Shown here piece by piece: positions 17,796 to 26,760 of a stretch of 64,000 nt of DNA (position 1 is its first letter; the number at the start of each line of letters is the position of its first letter). Origin of the DNA: Endobugula sp965214375. Its GTDB lineage: Bacteria; Pseudomonadota; Gammaproteobacteria; Pseudomonadales; Cellvibrionaceae. The position numbers and the translations under genes are program-made. The stretch covers positions 310,001 to 374,000 of the forward strand of contig OZ243947.1 of assembly GCA_965214375.1 (NCBI GenBank). The letters run 5' to 3'. The notes under the pieces are model-generated. The model was not told the DNA's origin. It ran no database searches and worked only from the letters and a program-made list of their open reading frames with translations.

Positions 17796-17947
17796 ATCGT
17801 CTTCGTGTTTTTTTGTTTGTTTCTGCGACAGCGTTCTGAACAATATTTCACCGAGTACCAGCAATGTTTCCAGCGTTTTCGCCAAGTAAACGGCAGCCCA
17901 CAATGCGCACATTGCGTTTTGGGGAGAGTCACTTTTTTATGTGCCAC
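17792..17947 (-). CDS. DUF2256 zinc-ribbon-like small protein
   Basis: A 51-residue protein with a GTG start that overlaps the upstream photolyase stop by one base (TAGTG) and a TGA that overlaps the next start (ATGA). The sequence is MAHKKVTLPKTQCAHCGLPF then TWRKRWKHCW and KYCSERCRRNK. The CxxC plus C-x3-C pair and the FTWRKxW and KYCSERCRRNK motifs are diagnostic of DUF2256. DUF2256 genes are habitual neighbours of photolyase genes. It may bind zinc; its role in repair is unknown. It is masked by a longer frame in another phase. Confidence 0.85.
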   Translation of the reverse strand: MAHKKVTLPKTQCAHCGLPFTWRKRWKHCWYSVKYCSERCRRNKQKNTKTI

Positions 17948-19425
17948 TAACGAGATGCTCTGACATGACGTTGAATAATACGGCGAGCTTCTTGTTTAAC
18001 ATTTTTACGCTCTCGCCATCCCCATATTAATTCTCGTGCATCTTTTACATGTTGATTAAGATCAATAATCGGATCACTATAGTCTACCGCGAACATTTGT
18101 TTTTCCATGGGCGATAGCAGCCAAGGTGTATGAATAAGCTCATTAGGCAATTCGGATAGCTCTGGACACCAGCGCCGAATAAAAACCCCTTCGGGATCAT
18201 GTTCTTGTGATTGTTTTATCGGATTATACATTCGAATCGTGTTGATACCCGTCACACCTGCTTGCATTTGAAATTGTGGATAATGAATACCAGGCTCAAA
18301 GTCCAAAAACATTTGTGCCATATGGTGGATACCTAGACGCCAATCGATCAATAAATGATGACACAAAAAACTCACTAACATGGAACGCATACGGAAATTT
18401 AGATACCCCGCATGAATTAATGCGCGCATACAAGCATCAACAATAGGAAACCCAGTGTTGCCTGTTTTCCAAGCTGTTAAATCAGCGGTTACTTTTTCGT
18501 CTTCACGATAAGGAAAGTCAAAATAGCCGCGATTAATAGGTTCAAATTCCATGCGAGATTCACTTTCAAACTTTTGGATAAAATGACAGTGCCAGTGTAA
18601 TCTCGATGATAACGCGCTGAGTGCTCGGCGCCATCCGGGTCGGTTCCAGTGTGACAGTAGTGTTTGATAAAAATAGCGCAAGCTGATATTGCCCCAAGCC
18701 AAGTAAGGTGACATTCGTGAGCAATGTTCCCGGCTGGCCTCTGGTTTTGAAATAAACCGATGATAGTATTGGCCGCGTTCGTCAAAAAAACTATTCAGTG
18801 TTTCAAGTGCCGCAGTTTCACCACCGCATTGCATATTTGTATCCGGTATTGTCCATGATTGCGGTGGTTGAAATAGGGAGGAATTAATCTGGTTGATCTG
18901 CTCAATAGATACCCATTCTGCTTTTTCGAACGCAGGCGTATCGAGAGGTGCACGCATGACTTTTCGCCAATGCGTATCCCAGTGGTCACGATTTTTTAAC
19001 CCTCGAATGACCGTGTCGCTTGGAATATCATGCCAAGTAATACCATGTTGTTTACACCATGTGCTGACTTCACGATCACGTTGAAAAGTAACGCCCACAC
19101 CGACTTCTTGATGCGAGTATAAATATTGAATAGGGAAGTGCTGATGAATAGTCTGCAATGCATCGGTGGCACTTGCTTGAGTAATATAGAGTGTTGTACC
19201 AAATGAAGCCAGTTGCTGTCCCATATCGTCGAGTGATTGCCAAATAAAGCGCCAGTGCCGTTCGGAATAGTGCGGGTCGCCGAGTAATAATGGTTCAATA
19301 ATGTATACCAATAGTAGCGGGTACCCACTTTGGCAAGCGGCCTGTAATGCGGTGTGGTCGTGTAAGCGAAGATCACGTTTCAACCAGACAACGCTGATCG
19401 GTGAATGCTGAGTTGAGTCGCTCAT
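17947..19425 (-). CDS. Cryptochrome/deoxyribodipyrimidine photolyase family protein
   Basis: A 492-residue protein with photolyase N-terminal alpha/beta domain (VVWLKRDLRLHDHTAL) and a C-terminal FAD-binding helical domain (SPYLAWGNIS, CMRALIHAGYLNFRMRSML, DFEPGIHYPQFQMQAG, NTIRMYNPIKQSQEHDPEG). The NTIRMYNP variant differs from classical CPD photolyases and suggests the proteobacterial cryptochrome-like subgroup, so repair versus photoreception is open. ATG 19425 overlaps the CRY-DASH TGA as ATGA, which favours it over the ATG at 19434. Confidence 0.85.
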   Translation of the reverse strand: MSDSTQHSPISVVWLKRDLRLHDHTALQAACQSGYPLLLVYIIEPLLLGDPHYSERHWRFIWQSLDDMGQQLASFGTTLYITQASATDALQTIHQHFPIQYLYSHQEVGVGVTFQRDREVSTWCKQHGITWHDIPSDTVIRGLKNRDHWDTHWRKVMRAPLDTPAFEKAEWVSIEQINQINSSLFQPPQSWTIPDTNMQCGGETAALETLNSFFDERGQYYHRFISKPEASREHCSRMSPYLAWGNISLRYFYQTLLSHWNRPGWRRALSALSSRLHWHCHFIQKFESESRMEFEPINRGYFDFPYREDEKVTADLTAWKTGNTGFPIVDACMRALIHAGYLNFRMRSMLVSFLCHHLLIDWRLGIHHMAQMFLDFEPGIHYPQFQMQAGVTGINTIRMYNPIKQSQEHDPEGVFIRRWCPELSELPNELIHTPWLLSPMEKQMFAVDYSDPIIDLNQHVKDARELIWGWRERKNVKQEARRIIQRHVRASR

Positions 19426-20741
19426 AATGGCCAATCATCAATACCGGTATGATCAATGGCATAAACGGATTGAGATTTATCGCCCATCCATTGTTGTATA
19501 TATTGATGTTGGGGATCAAATAAAGCCGTTTGTTTTTCCAGATTAAATTGCCGTCCTCCTCGAGGATCGACACCAACACCTGCGATATACTGCCAGTTTC
19601 CCCAATTAATGGCGACATCATAATCGATCAGTTGTTGTTCAAAATAGGCAGCACCGCAACGCCAGTCCAGTTGTAATTCATTGATTAAACAACTCGCAAC
19701 AATTTGTCTGGCCCGGTTAGAAATATATCCCGTGTGGTTCAGCTCTTTCATACAGGCATTGACTAAAGGCCACGGGGTTTTCCCCAAGCACCATGATTTA
19801 AAGCGTTGTGGATAAAAGCTGGTTAACGGCGTTTGTTGATCTTTTCGAATACCAGAAAATATAAACAATTTTTTGCCGTAATGCAGAGCATACCATTGAA
19901 AGTATTCACGCCACAGTAATTCAAAAAAAATCCATGCAGTTGAGTCATTGCGCCCCGCTTTGGATTCATAAGTCGAGAGTTGTTGGACGATTTCACGTAC
20001 CGATAAGGCACCATTAGCTAACCAAGGAGAAAATTTACACGAATCACTCCAGCCATCTAGATGATTACGTGTTTCTTTATACGTGCTTGCCGCGCTTGAA
20101 TGAAAGTAATGTTGTAGATGTTTTAGTGCATAGTGTTCACCACCGGTAAACGTAGAGGCTTTTTCCATATGTTTAATGCTGTTAATGTCTATTGTGTTAA
20201 TAGGGGTGTCATTGACTGGTGGCGGCGGTAGAGCGCTAGTGTAACATTTAGCTGGGCTAATTGTCAGATCGTTAACATACTGTTTAAATTTAGAAAAACT
20301 GTAGGGAAGAGGGGGCAGATTATTCAGTTGCTCCTGCTTAAACAGGGTAAATGTATCAACAACAGAAAATTTAATATGTGCTAATGTTTCTTGTAAAGCA
20401 TGTGTTGTCATGACTTCATCATAGGCAAATTGCCGACTCATCACACAGTGTTTGATAGCAAATTGCTGACAAAGGGCGGGCAATATTTTTTCCGTTTTCC
20501 CCGAGACAATCATTAGCTGTTGCCCTAGTGTTTCCAATTGTTGCCGTAAGTGATGGAGTGTTTCTAGTAAAAATTTTTCTCTGTGGTCACCTATGGATGA
20601 TAAACCATAACGGTGGGCATACGGTTTGTCTCTATCCAAGCAATAGACACACAACAACGAATTTGATGAATTCGCCGCTGTTATTAGTGCCTCATTATCG
20701 TGTACGCGCAAGTCATGCGTAAAATATAGCAGTGTTGTCAT
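19422..20741 (-). CDS. DASH-family cryptochrome
   Basis: A 439-residue protein beginning MTTLLYFTHDLRVHDNEAL. The FAD domain has WSDSCKFSPWLANGALS, ELLWREYFQW, ACMKELNHTGYISNRARQ and the CRY-DASH signature GVGVDPRGGRQFN. CRY-DASH proteins repair cyclobutane dimers in single-stranded DNA and may sense blue light. The start at 20741 is chosen because it begins the conserved fold; a frame extension to 20783 overlaps the small upstream ORF. It starts 11 bases after that ORF and overlaps the next gene by ATGA. Confidence 0.88.
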   Translation of the reverse strand: MTTLLYFTHDLRVHDNEALITAANSSNSLLCVYCLDRDKPYAHRYGLSSIGDHREKFLLETLHHLRQQLETLGQQLMIVSGKTEKILPALCQQFAIKHCVMSRQFAYDEVMTTHALQETLAHIKFSVVDTFTLFKQEQLNNLPPLPYSFSKFKQYVNDLTISPAKCYTSALPPPPVNDTPINTIDINSIKHMEKASTFTGGEHYALKHLQHYFHSSAASTYKETRNHLDGWSDSCKFSPWLANGALSVREIVQQLSTYESKAGRNDSTAWIFFELLWREYFQWYALHYGKKLFIFSGIRKDQQTPLTSFYPQRFKSWCLGKTPWPLVNACMKELNHTGYISNRARQIVASCLINELQLDWRCGAAYFEQQLIDYDVAINWGNWQYIAGVGVDPRGGRQFNLEKQTALFDPQHQYIQQWMGDKSQSVYAIDHTGIDDWPL

Positions 20742-20752
20742 TGATGGTTGCG

Positions 20753-20887
20753 CTAGGCTTCTTTGTCCATTTCCCATACACATTTTGATCCATGACTCAG
20801 ATCATGAGGGCAGGGATGCGTGTTGTCGTTAGTATTCTGAAATAACCGTCTGATGTATTTGAGTGAAGAGTCGTAAAGCTTGATCAT
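20753..20887 (-). CDS. 44-residue ORF leading the photolyase operon
   Basis: ATG at 20887 is preceded by GGGAGAGG at good spacing, a stronger ribosome site than that of CRY-DASH. The product starts MIKLYDSSLKYIRRLFQNTN and ends CVWEMDKEA, with Cys26 and Cys36 and several His in between. It stops 11 bases before the CRY-DASH start, so the downstream gene, which lacks a clear ribosome site, may depend on its translation. No family recognised. It could be a coupling leader peptide or a small functional protein. Confidence 0.5.
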   Translation of the reverse strand: MIKLYDSSLKYIRRLFQNTNDNTHPCPHDLSHGSKCVWEMDKEA

Positions 20888-21029
20888 TTGGACCTCTCCC
20901 ATACTGTTTAAAACATGTAACTTTTACGAATAGTGGGAAATAATGGTTTCTTGCTATTGATACAAATATCCGCTTGATGCGTAAAACATCAGTAACAAAC
21001 AATCACACTCATTTAATAGGATAACAACC

Positions 21030-21212
21030 ATGTTTAGATGGCTACGCAGTGATCCTGCGGCAAAACTACAAAAACAATATGAGAGTAAACTTAAAGAAGC
21101 GATGGAATCTCAACGTAATGGCGATATGCGCCTATATGCCGAGTTATCAGAGCAGGCCGAGTCTCTTCGACAATCTATAGAGGCGATTGGCACCAAATCA
21201 GAGGCCAGGTAA
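21030..21212 (+). CDS. DUF6435 family small coiled protein
   Basis: A 60-residue protein with AGGA upstream of its ATG. MFRWLRSDPAAKLQKQYESK, then AMESQRNGDMRLYAELSEQA, matches the DUF6435 pattern (F-x-W-L, P-x-x-K-L-x-x-x-Y, A-Q-R-N-GD, Y-x-x-L-x-x-x-A-E). It is predicted wholly helical and cytoplasmic. Function unknown. Its last 15 bases overlap the convergent DUF3080 gene. Confidence 0.75.
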   Translation: MFRWLRSDPAAKLQKQYESKLKEAMESQRNGDMRLYAELSEQAESLRQSIEAIGTKSEAR

Positions 21213-22235
21213 TCGACCACATTGCCGCAAGAGTTGTTGCCAATGTTGGGTATGGATAGTGATGGCTTGGTTAAATCGTTGCCATTCGCTACCCGCACCA
21301 CGGTATACACTGTGCCAAAAGTATGTAAAAGCGTATTGTGGCTCAAACGTTTTTTGCAGCTCATCAATGTTGCCAAATAATACCGAACCCTGTTGATGTA
21401 GTTTCGCCAATATAGGCTGCACCTCACCAATATAGAATAGGGTAAATACCCGATCAACAATGTCAAACTGTTGGTTTGGACGCTGATTTCGACATAAGGG
21501 CCTATCGGATAAACGTTGCAACAGTAAATGATCGGCTTGAGATAGCTTTTCTACGACCATCGCCATGGTAAGACGTAATTCCCCTGCATATTTTTGACTG
21601 GCCATAGACTGATAAGCGATTTCCAATGATTGGCGTTCATCATGTGGCGCCGAGAGCCACTGCTGTAGTGCCGTTAAGGCATTGGTTAGCTCAATAGGAT
21701 TTTGTTGCAGTTGGGGATAACTCAAGGGTTTACTGCCCAAAGAAAACAAATGCCGCATCTCGTCACTCACAAATATAGCATTCCAGCGCAGGTGTTGTTG
21801 GTAACGTGTTTTATATTCTATTGCGAGGCTAACTTCATCGAAAAGTGGGCTTTCTTCGCCGATAATGCCGAGACAGTCCTGCGCTAACTGCAAGAATCGA
21901 TATTCATAGATTAAGGAGTGATAGCCGCTCATCAATTTCCCCAGGCTGCTATTACGCTCACCAATAAGACGCTGTAAATCGCACTTAGAGAGCTTTAAAA
22001 ATTCTAGCATATTAATTTTTAACGGCGGCAATATGTACTGAATGTCCTGTTTTTTAGGGTAAGTTAATAAGGCATTCACGCGATTATCATCGATGGTATT
22101 CTTAGCATCGAGACTATTGGATAAACGGTAGAGATAGTTATCAAACACCACAGGAGACGATTGCCTGTCTTGACATGCCGCTAAAACCGTAACGGCTGTA
22201 ATAGTGAGTAGTTGTTTTAAACCGGCGCGTGTCAT
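21198..22235 (-). CDS. DUF3080 family lipoprotein
   Basis: A 345-residue protein with a lipoprotein signal ending in LAAC (TVTVLAAC type, Cys about residue 21). The body contains YLPPLK-like text (DIQYILPPLKINMLEFLKL), CDLQRLIGERNSSLGKLM and a C-terminal AYTFWHSVYRGAGSEWQRFN-type segment, which I recognise as DUF3080. It is expected to be anchored in the outer membrane on the periplasmic side. Function unknown. Convergent overlap with the DUF6435 gene. Confidence 0.75.
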   Translation of the reverse strand: MTRAGLKQLLTITAVTVLAACQDRQSSPVVFDNYLYRLSNSLDAKNTIDDNRVNALLTYPKKQDIQYILPPLKINMLEFLKLSKCDLQRLIGERNSSLGKLMSGYHSLIYEYRFLQLAQDCLGIIGEESPLFDEVSLAIEYKTRYQQHLRWNAIFVSDEMRHLFSLGSKPLSYPQLQQNPIELTNALTALQQWLSAPHDERQSLEIAYQSMASQKYAGELRLTMAMVVEKLSQADHLLLQRLSDRPLCRNQRPNQQFDIVDRVFTLFYIGEVQPILAKLHQQGSVLFGNIDELQKTFEPQYAFTYFWHSVYRGAGSEWQRFNQAITIHTQHWQQLLRQCGRLPGL

Positions 22236-22840
22236 AGAAGCTGCTTTAACATGGCTAATGGGGCTGTTGGTAAGAAGTTATACCAACAATGTGCACAATA
22301 GCATTTAAATTTGTCAACCCAAAGCCCAAATGCTTTGGGCTAACGTTGTTGAATAATAAAATTGACCCGCAAATTTCAAGTGTATTAAAATAGAAAGTGT
22401 GTTGGTAGAGACAAACATAAAATAGCCGAATTGATGCGCAATGCAGGACATAAGGCCAAAATGATAATTGATAAATGTCCTTAGTGTCGTTTTAACACCA
22501 CTCACGATAAATGTTTATAATGATTGATCCTAATAAGTCACGCTCTAGTAAAGCTAGTTGGCGTTTAACATAAATAATAAATAATTTTAACAAATGTCGC
22601 GCAATTCAACATTATTCAAAATAGGCGTTAATTTCATTTTGAAACATGACTTGTTTGCATCTGAAATTCGCTATTGCCAATATATTGTTGTGACACAGGA
22701 CACAAATTGATTTAAAAGTGGCGCGAAAAATCATTCATATTACCTGTTTATTTTTTTAGTATACTTACTGAGTGAAAAGTATGATGTATAAATATAATAA
22801 ACATGTAATAGCAGTTGTGTAGTATTGTTTTGGGGACAAT
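22236..22840. other. Intergenic region with one GC hairpin
   Basis: No gene seen on either strand. An 8-bp stem with AGCCCAAA at 22323-22330 and TTTGGGCT at 22334-22341 has a 3-base loop and no T-run, so it is a poor terminator. The last 150 bases before 22841 are very AT-rich and probably hold the promoter of the LEPR-XLL gene. Confidence 0.4.
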
Positions 22841-24221
22841 ATGAGCAGTTTAAAAAAACAAACTAAAAGCCAGGTTTGGAGCTAAGTCTGAAAAAAAATA
22901 AAAAAAATAAGAAAAATCAACAAAACACACTTTTTAAGCGCAAAGCACTTATAGAAACCCTGGAACCCAGGCTATTACTATCCGAGGATATCAGTATATT
23001 TGATAATCCTGATCGTTTTAATAATGTCTATAACGTTGATGCAGCGCCGGCAAAGGTATTAACCCATGCATCCCAAATTAACAATTATCAAGCAAGCAAC
23101 TTTGAGGTTGACGAAGCAAAGTCATAAACTGGGTTCTGGACTACAGTATACCTGCTGCCAAATTGGCAGATGAGCTTGAAAATAGCCACTTAACCGCATT
23201 AACCAGAGATCAATACCAGTTATTTACCAGTGAAAATATAATCACCATTCCCCATTTGGAATTAGTCGATAAAAACCTTGAAAATATTAACAACCAACGT
23301 GTTTACCTGGACATTACATTAATGGTTTAAACAATGTTAATTATAATGGCCCGGTAAAGATTGATGAGTTTGATATCCCAGAGTTTGAATTACCCGAAAG
23401 TTTTTCTGATAAAACAGCTACGCTTGATGCGATTGTCGATAGCCTTAATGAACAATTCAAGCCTTTAAATGTTACTTTTACATTAGATAAACCGACAGAC
23501 ACCAATCAGTTTTCAACCGTATATATTGGGGGAAATCACTCTCCGTTTTCTGATTATGGAGACATACTGGGAGTTGTTGAACAAGTTGATGTTGGTAATA
23601 CTGTTAAGAACGATCGAGCTTTTGTATTTAGTGAAAGCATTGAATCTATTACCACTTCAGAACAACAGTATATTAATACACTAACCCATATTATTGCGCA
23701 CGAAACCGCGCATTTGTTAGGTTAAGTAGAAAGAGAGGGAAGCGAACATACAGGAAACCCAATAACAGACGTTGCCTTTTCGCATCTTGAGCAAATACTT
23801 AACTTCGTCAGTAATCCCCTTACACCATCCATTTACAACAACGCTTATTCTGTACATGAATTTATTTTCTTTTGCCTTAACTGATAATGATTTATTGGGG
23901 CTTGTTGATTCAGGGGTCCGTATTGATAATATCGCATTAGGTAAAGGCTTTAATGGTAAAACCGGTGATATCTTAAGTTTTGATCTTAAAGACACTTATT
24001 CGGGCTCTTCATTTCTTGATCTGGATTTATCGTTACAACACCTGATTGGTAGTGACCACCTGAAAATTGGCAATCAGTTCACTGCCAGTAATGTTGATCT
24101 TAATACCTCCACGTTTGCGCAAGATGGTCTGTTTCATGTTGTGCCTGACTTTGAAGAAACCAATAGTAATGGTATAGAAGAGGGTATTACAGTTTTATCT
24201 ATTAATGGTGATCGTACTTAA
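22841..24221 (+). pseudogene. LEPR-XLL domain zinc-metalloprotease-like gene, multiply broken
   Basis: The likely original start is ATG 22841 (GGGGAC upstream), but that frame ends after 14 codons. The frame open from 22876 carries LIETLEPRLLLSED, the LEPR-XLL signature at the N-terminus of large exported surface proteins. It ends at TAA 23125, the text shifts frame (about 23127-23330) and shifts again near 23312. That third frame encodes NTLTHIIAHETAHLLG, an HExxHxxG zinc site, followed directly by TAA at 23723-23725. A last shift near 23865 leads into a beta-rich segment (SGVRIDNIALGKGFNGKTGD) ending at 24219-24221. At least three frameshifts and one nonsense codon make it dead. The intact ancestor was probably a secreted metalloprotease or adhesin. 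Confidence 0.8.
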
Positions 24222-24666
24222 TGTTTTTACACCCTGAAATCTGTCGTTATTTATATTACTTGGATACTATCGCAAAACAAAATCGTAGAAAGCTTGGTAG
24301 TTTTTGCTTTATATCAGTTAGTTATTTCGTATATGAGATACTGGCGTGAACTTCAGGTGACCAAATTCGATAAGCTTTCATTAGACCCTCAAGATGAGCT
24401 TTGCTTACGAGAACGGTACACTACTCAGCCCGGAGCATTTATCTTATTAAATAAAGGCCTTATTGCGAATAGGTAGCGACGAGGATACGAGGAGCGCTTC
24501 TTTCGCAATACAAGTATATTTCGCATAATATATATTATGTTAAATTGAATATATTAAATATAAATAAACGTATAGAGAAACCATCGAATGTTGCTGGGGT
24601 CTTATCACCTATAATTTAATGACTATGATATATTTACCCTATCCAACAGAAAACAGAAGTTGTTTT
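24222..24666. other. Region between LEPR pseudogene and prc: unrecognised remnant, inverted repeat, AT-rich tract
   Basis: The frame ending at 24221 remains open after its TAA up to TAG 24474-24476 (contains FDKLSLDPQDELCLRERY), which I cannot assign; it may be further pseudogene debris. A 9-bp inverted repeat (TATTGCGAA 24461-24469, TTCGCAATA 24502-24510) brackets a GC-richer core. 24515-24575 is an extreme AT tract with TATAAT at 24610-24615, a possible prc -10 element without an obvious -35. Confidence 0.4.
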
Positions 24667-26760
24667 ATGGCTATTCGTCGACTAATGAGTATTCTTGCGC
24701 TGGTTTTTTATTCAATTGCGATTAATGCAAGCGCAATAGCACCTAATAATGTGCATAAACAGACAACACTGGAGATTTTAGACACCCTTGAAAAACGACA
24801 TTTTGTTGATTTGATCGTAGACGATCAATTGTCTTCACGCTTTTTGGATAACTATATTGATCGATTGGATCCAGAAAAGGTTTTCTTTCTTGCTAGTGAT
24901 ATCAAAGAGTTTAAAAAGAAAGAATTCGCGTTAGATGATGAACTAAGACAAGGGATTAATAAAAGTGGCTTTGATATTTATCAACGTTTTCAACAAAGGC
25001 TGACAGACCGTCTGGAGCGATTAATAGACCAGCTTGAAAGCGATATTACCTCCCCTCTTAATTTTACTGCCGATGAGAAGATCACTATTGATAGGGAGTC
25101 TGCTAAGTGGCCAGAGAATACTCAGGCCGCTAATGAGTTATGGCGTAAGCGTATAAAGTCATACTTTCTCAATGAAAAATTGGCCGATGAGTCTTTTTCA
25201 GAGAGTCGAAAAAAACTGATGAAACGTTATAAAAATCAATTACAACGGGGCACTAAAAATACCGCAGAAGATATTTACGAAGTGTATATAAATGCGTTCA
25301 CAGGCCTTTATGATCCTCATACCAATTATTTTTCTCCTAAAACGTCAGAAAACTTTTCTATTCGTATGTCTCGTTCTTTGGAAGGAATTGGCGCAGTACT
25401 GCAAAGTGAAGACAGCTATACAAAGGTTTTACGAGTTGTTGTTGGTGGTCCTGCGCACAAACAGGGGGAGTTAACCGCAGGAGATCGTATTATTGCGGTT
25501 GCACAGGGAGATAAAAAAGAATTTACTGATGTTGTTGGCTGGCGCCTTGATGAAGTAGTTGCCTTAATTCGTGGCCCCAAAAACTCTATTGTACGCTTAC
25601 AAGTTGAATCGGGAGTTTCGGCCAATAAAACATCAAAAGTAGTTCGCATCAAACGTGACAAGGTTGAGTTAAAAGATCAGGCTGCAAAAAAAGCAGTGAT
25701 CGACTTAAGCTCTGATTCAGAGAGACCCTTTAGAATTGGCGTTATTAAAATACCTGACTTTTACTTAGATTTTCCAGCATATATTAAACGAGACCCTAAT
25801 TATTTAAGTACGTCAAAAGATGTTCGACGTTTACTTGATGAATTAAAAGAAGAAAATATTCAAGGTATTATCGTTGATTTACGAAACAATGGCGGTGGTT
25901 CGTTATACGAAGCAACGGCGGTTACGGATTTGTTTATTGATCAAGGCCCCGTTGTACAACGAGGTAAAGATAAAGGTAAAAAAGTGAGCGACTTTTCACA
26001 AGAGCGAGCTTACTATCAAGGCCCCCTACTCGTTTTGATTAATCGTTTAAGTGCATCGGCATCTGAAATTTTTGCAGGTGCTATTCAGGATTACAATCGT
26101 GGCATTATTGTAGGCTCACAATCCTTTGGTAAGGGAACCGTACAAACTCTATTGCCACTTAAGGCTCAGGGTGAACTAAAAATCACTGAGTCTAAATTCT
26201 ATCGTGTTTCTGGGGAAAGCACCCAGCACCGAGGGGTCATTCCTGATATTCTAATGCCTGAGCTCGTCAATCCAGAAGAAATTGGAGAAAGTAGTTATGA
26301 CACCGCCTTGGCCTGGAGCAAGACCAATCCTGTCCGCCATGGCACTTATTTTTCTTTAGAACAATTGTTACCGATACTGTCAAAAAATCACGAACAACGT
26401 ATAAAAAATGATCCTGGCTTTATCTATTTACAAGAGAGAAAAAACCTGTTTGACCGCTTAGCAGATAAGAAAACCATTTCACTCAATGAAAAATCTCGTC
26501 TTAGAGAGAAAAAAGAGCTAGAGGATAAAACACTGGCAATAGAGAATCGACTTAGGGAGTCAAAAGACTTACCTATCTTTAAAGATTATGATGAGTATAA
26601 AAATGATAATGATGAAAAAAATAAAGCACGTGAAGCGACTGCTGGCTCGACGTTAATAGATACCGAAGACGATTCTGTGCTCACCGAAAGTGGTTATATA
26701 TTAAGAGATTATATTAGTGTATTACAAAAAATAAGAAATCAACTTGCTGGAAAAAAATGA
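24667..26760 (+). CDS. prc: Periplasmic tail-specific protease Prc
   Basis: The ATG at 24667 starts a good signal peptide (MAIRRLMSILALVFYSIAIN then ASA), giving 697 residues; the ATG at 24619 would add 16 polar residues before it. Order: N-terminal helical domain (LDRLDPEKVFFLASDI; YDPHTNYFSPK), PDZ (GIGAVLQSEDSYTKVLRVVV; GDRIIAVAQGD), then S41 protease core (DLRNNGGGSLYEA, NRLSASASEIFAGAIQDYNR, QSFGKGTVQT) with Ser in SASAS and Lys in FGKG as catalytic dyad, and a DUF3340-like C-terminal domain. Prc trims periplasmic proteins such as penicillin-binding proteins and lytic enzymes. xthA overlaps its stop by ATGA. Confidence 0.92.
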   Translation: MAIRRLMSILALVFYSIAINASAIAPNNVHKQTTLEILDTLEKRHFVDLIVDDQLSSRFLDNYIDRLDPEKVFFLASDIKEFKKKEFALDDELRQGINKSGFDIYQRFQQRLTDRLERLIDQLESDITSPLNFTADEKITIDRESAKWPENTQAANELWRKRIKSYFLNEKLADESFSESRKKLMKRYKNQLQRGTKNTAEDIYEVYINAFTGLYDPHTNYFSPKTSENFSIRMSRSLEGIGAVLQSEDSYTKVLRVVVGGPAHKQGELTAGDRIIAVAQGDKKEFTDVVGWRLDEVVALIRGPKNSIVRLQVESGVSANKTSKVVRIKRDKVELKDQAAKKAVIDLSSDSERPFRIGVIKIPDFYLDFPAYIKRDPNYLSTSKDVRRLLDELKEENIQGIIVDLRNNGGGSLYEATAVTDLFIDQGPVVQRGKDKGKKVSDFSQERAYYQGPLLVLINRLSASASEIFAGAIQDYNRGIIVGSQSFGKGTVQTLLPLKAQGELKITESKFYRVSGESTQHRGVIPDILMPELVNPEEIGESSYDTALAWSKTNPVRHGTYFSLEQLLPILSKNHEQRIKNDPGFIYLQERKNLFDRLADKKTISLNEKSRLREKKELEDKTLAIENRLRESKDLPIFKDYDEYKNDNDEKNKAREATAGSTLIDTEDDSVLTESGYILRDYISVLQKIRNQLAGKK

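Noticed and set aside
17798..17912. N-terminal extension of the Fe-S photolyase-related protein
   Set aside because: The region encodes DUF2256 in another frame, and the ATGA overlap gives a better start at 17795.
22323..22341. Hairpin as a rho-independent terminator
   Set aside because: No T-run on either strand directly after the stem.
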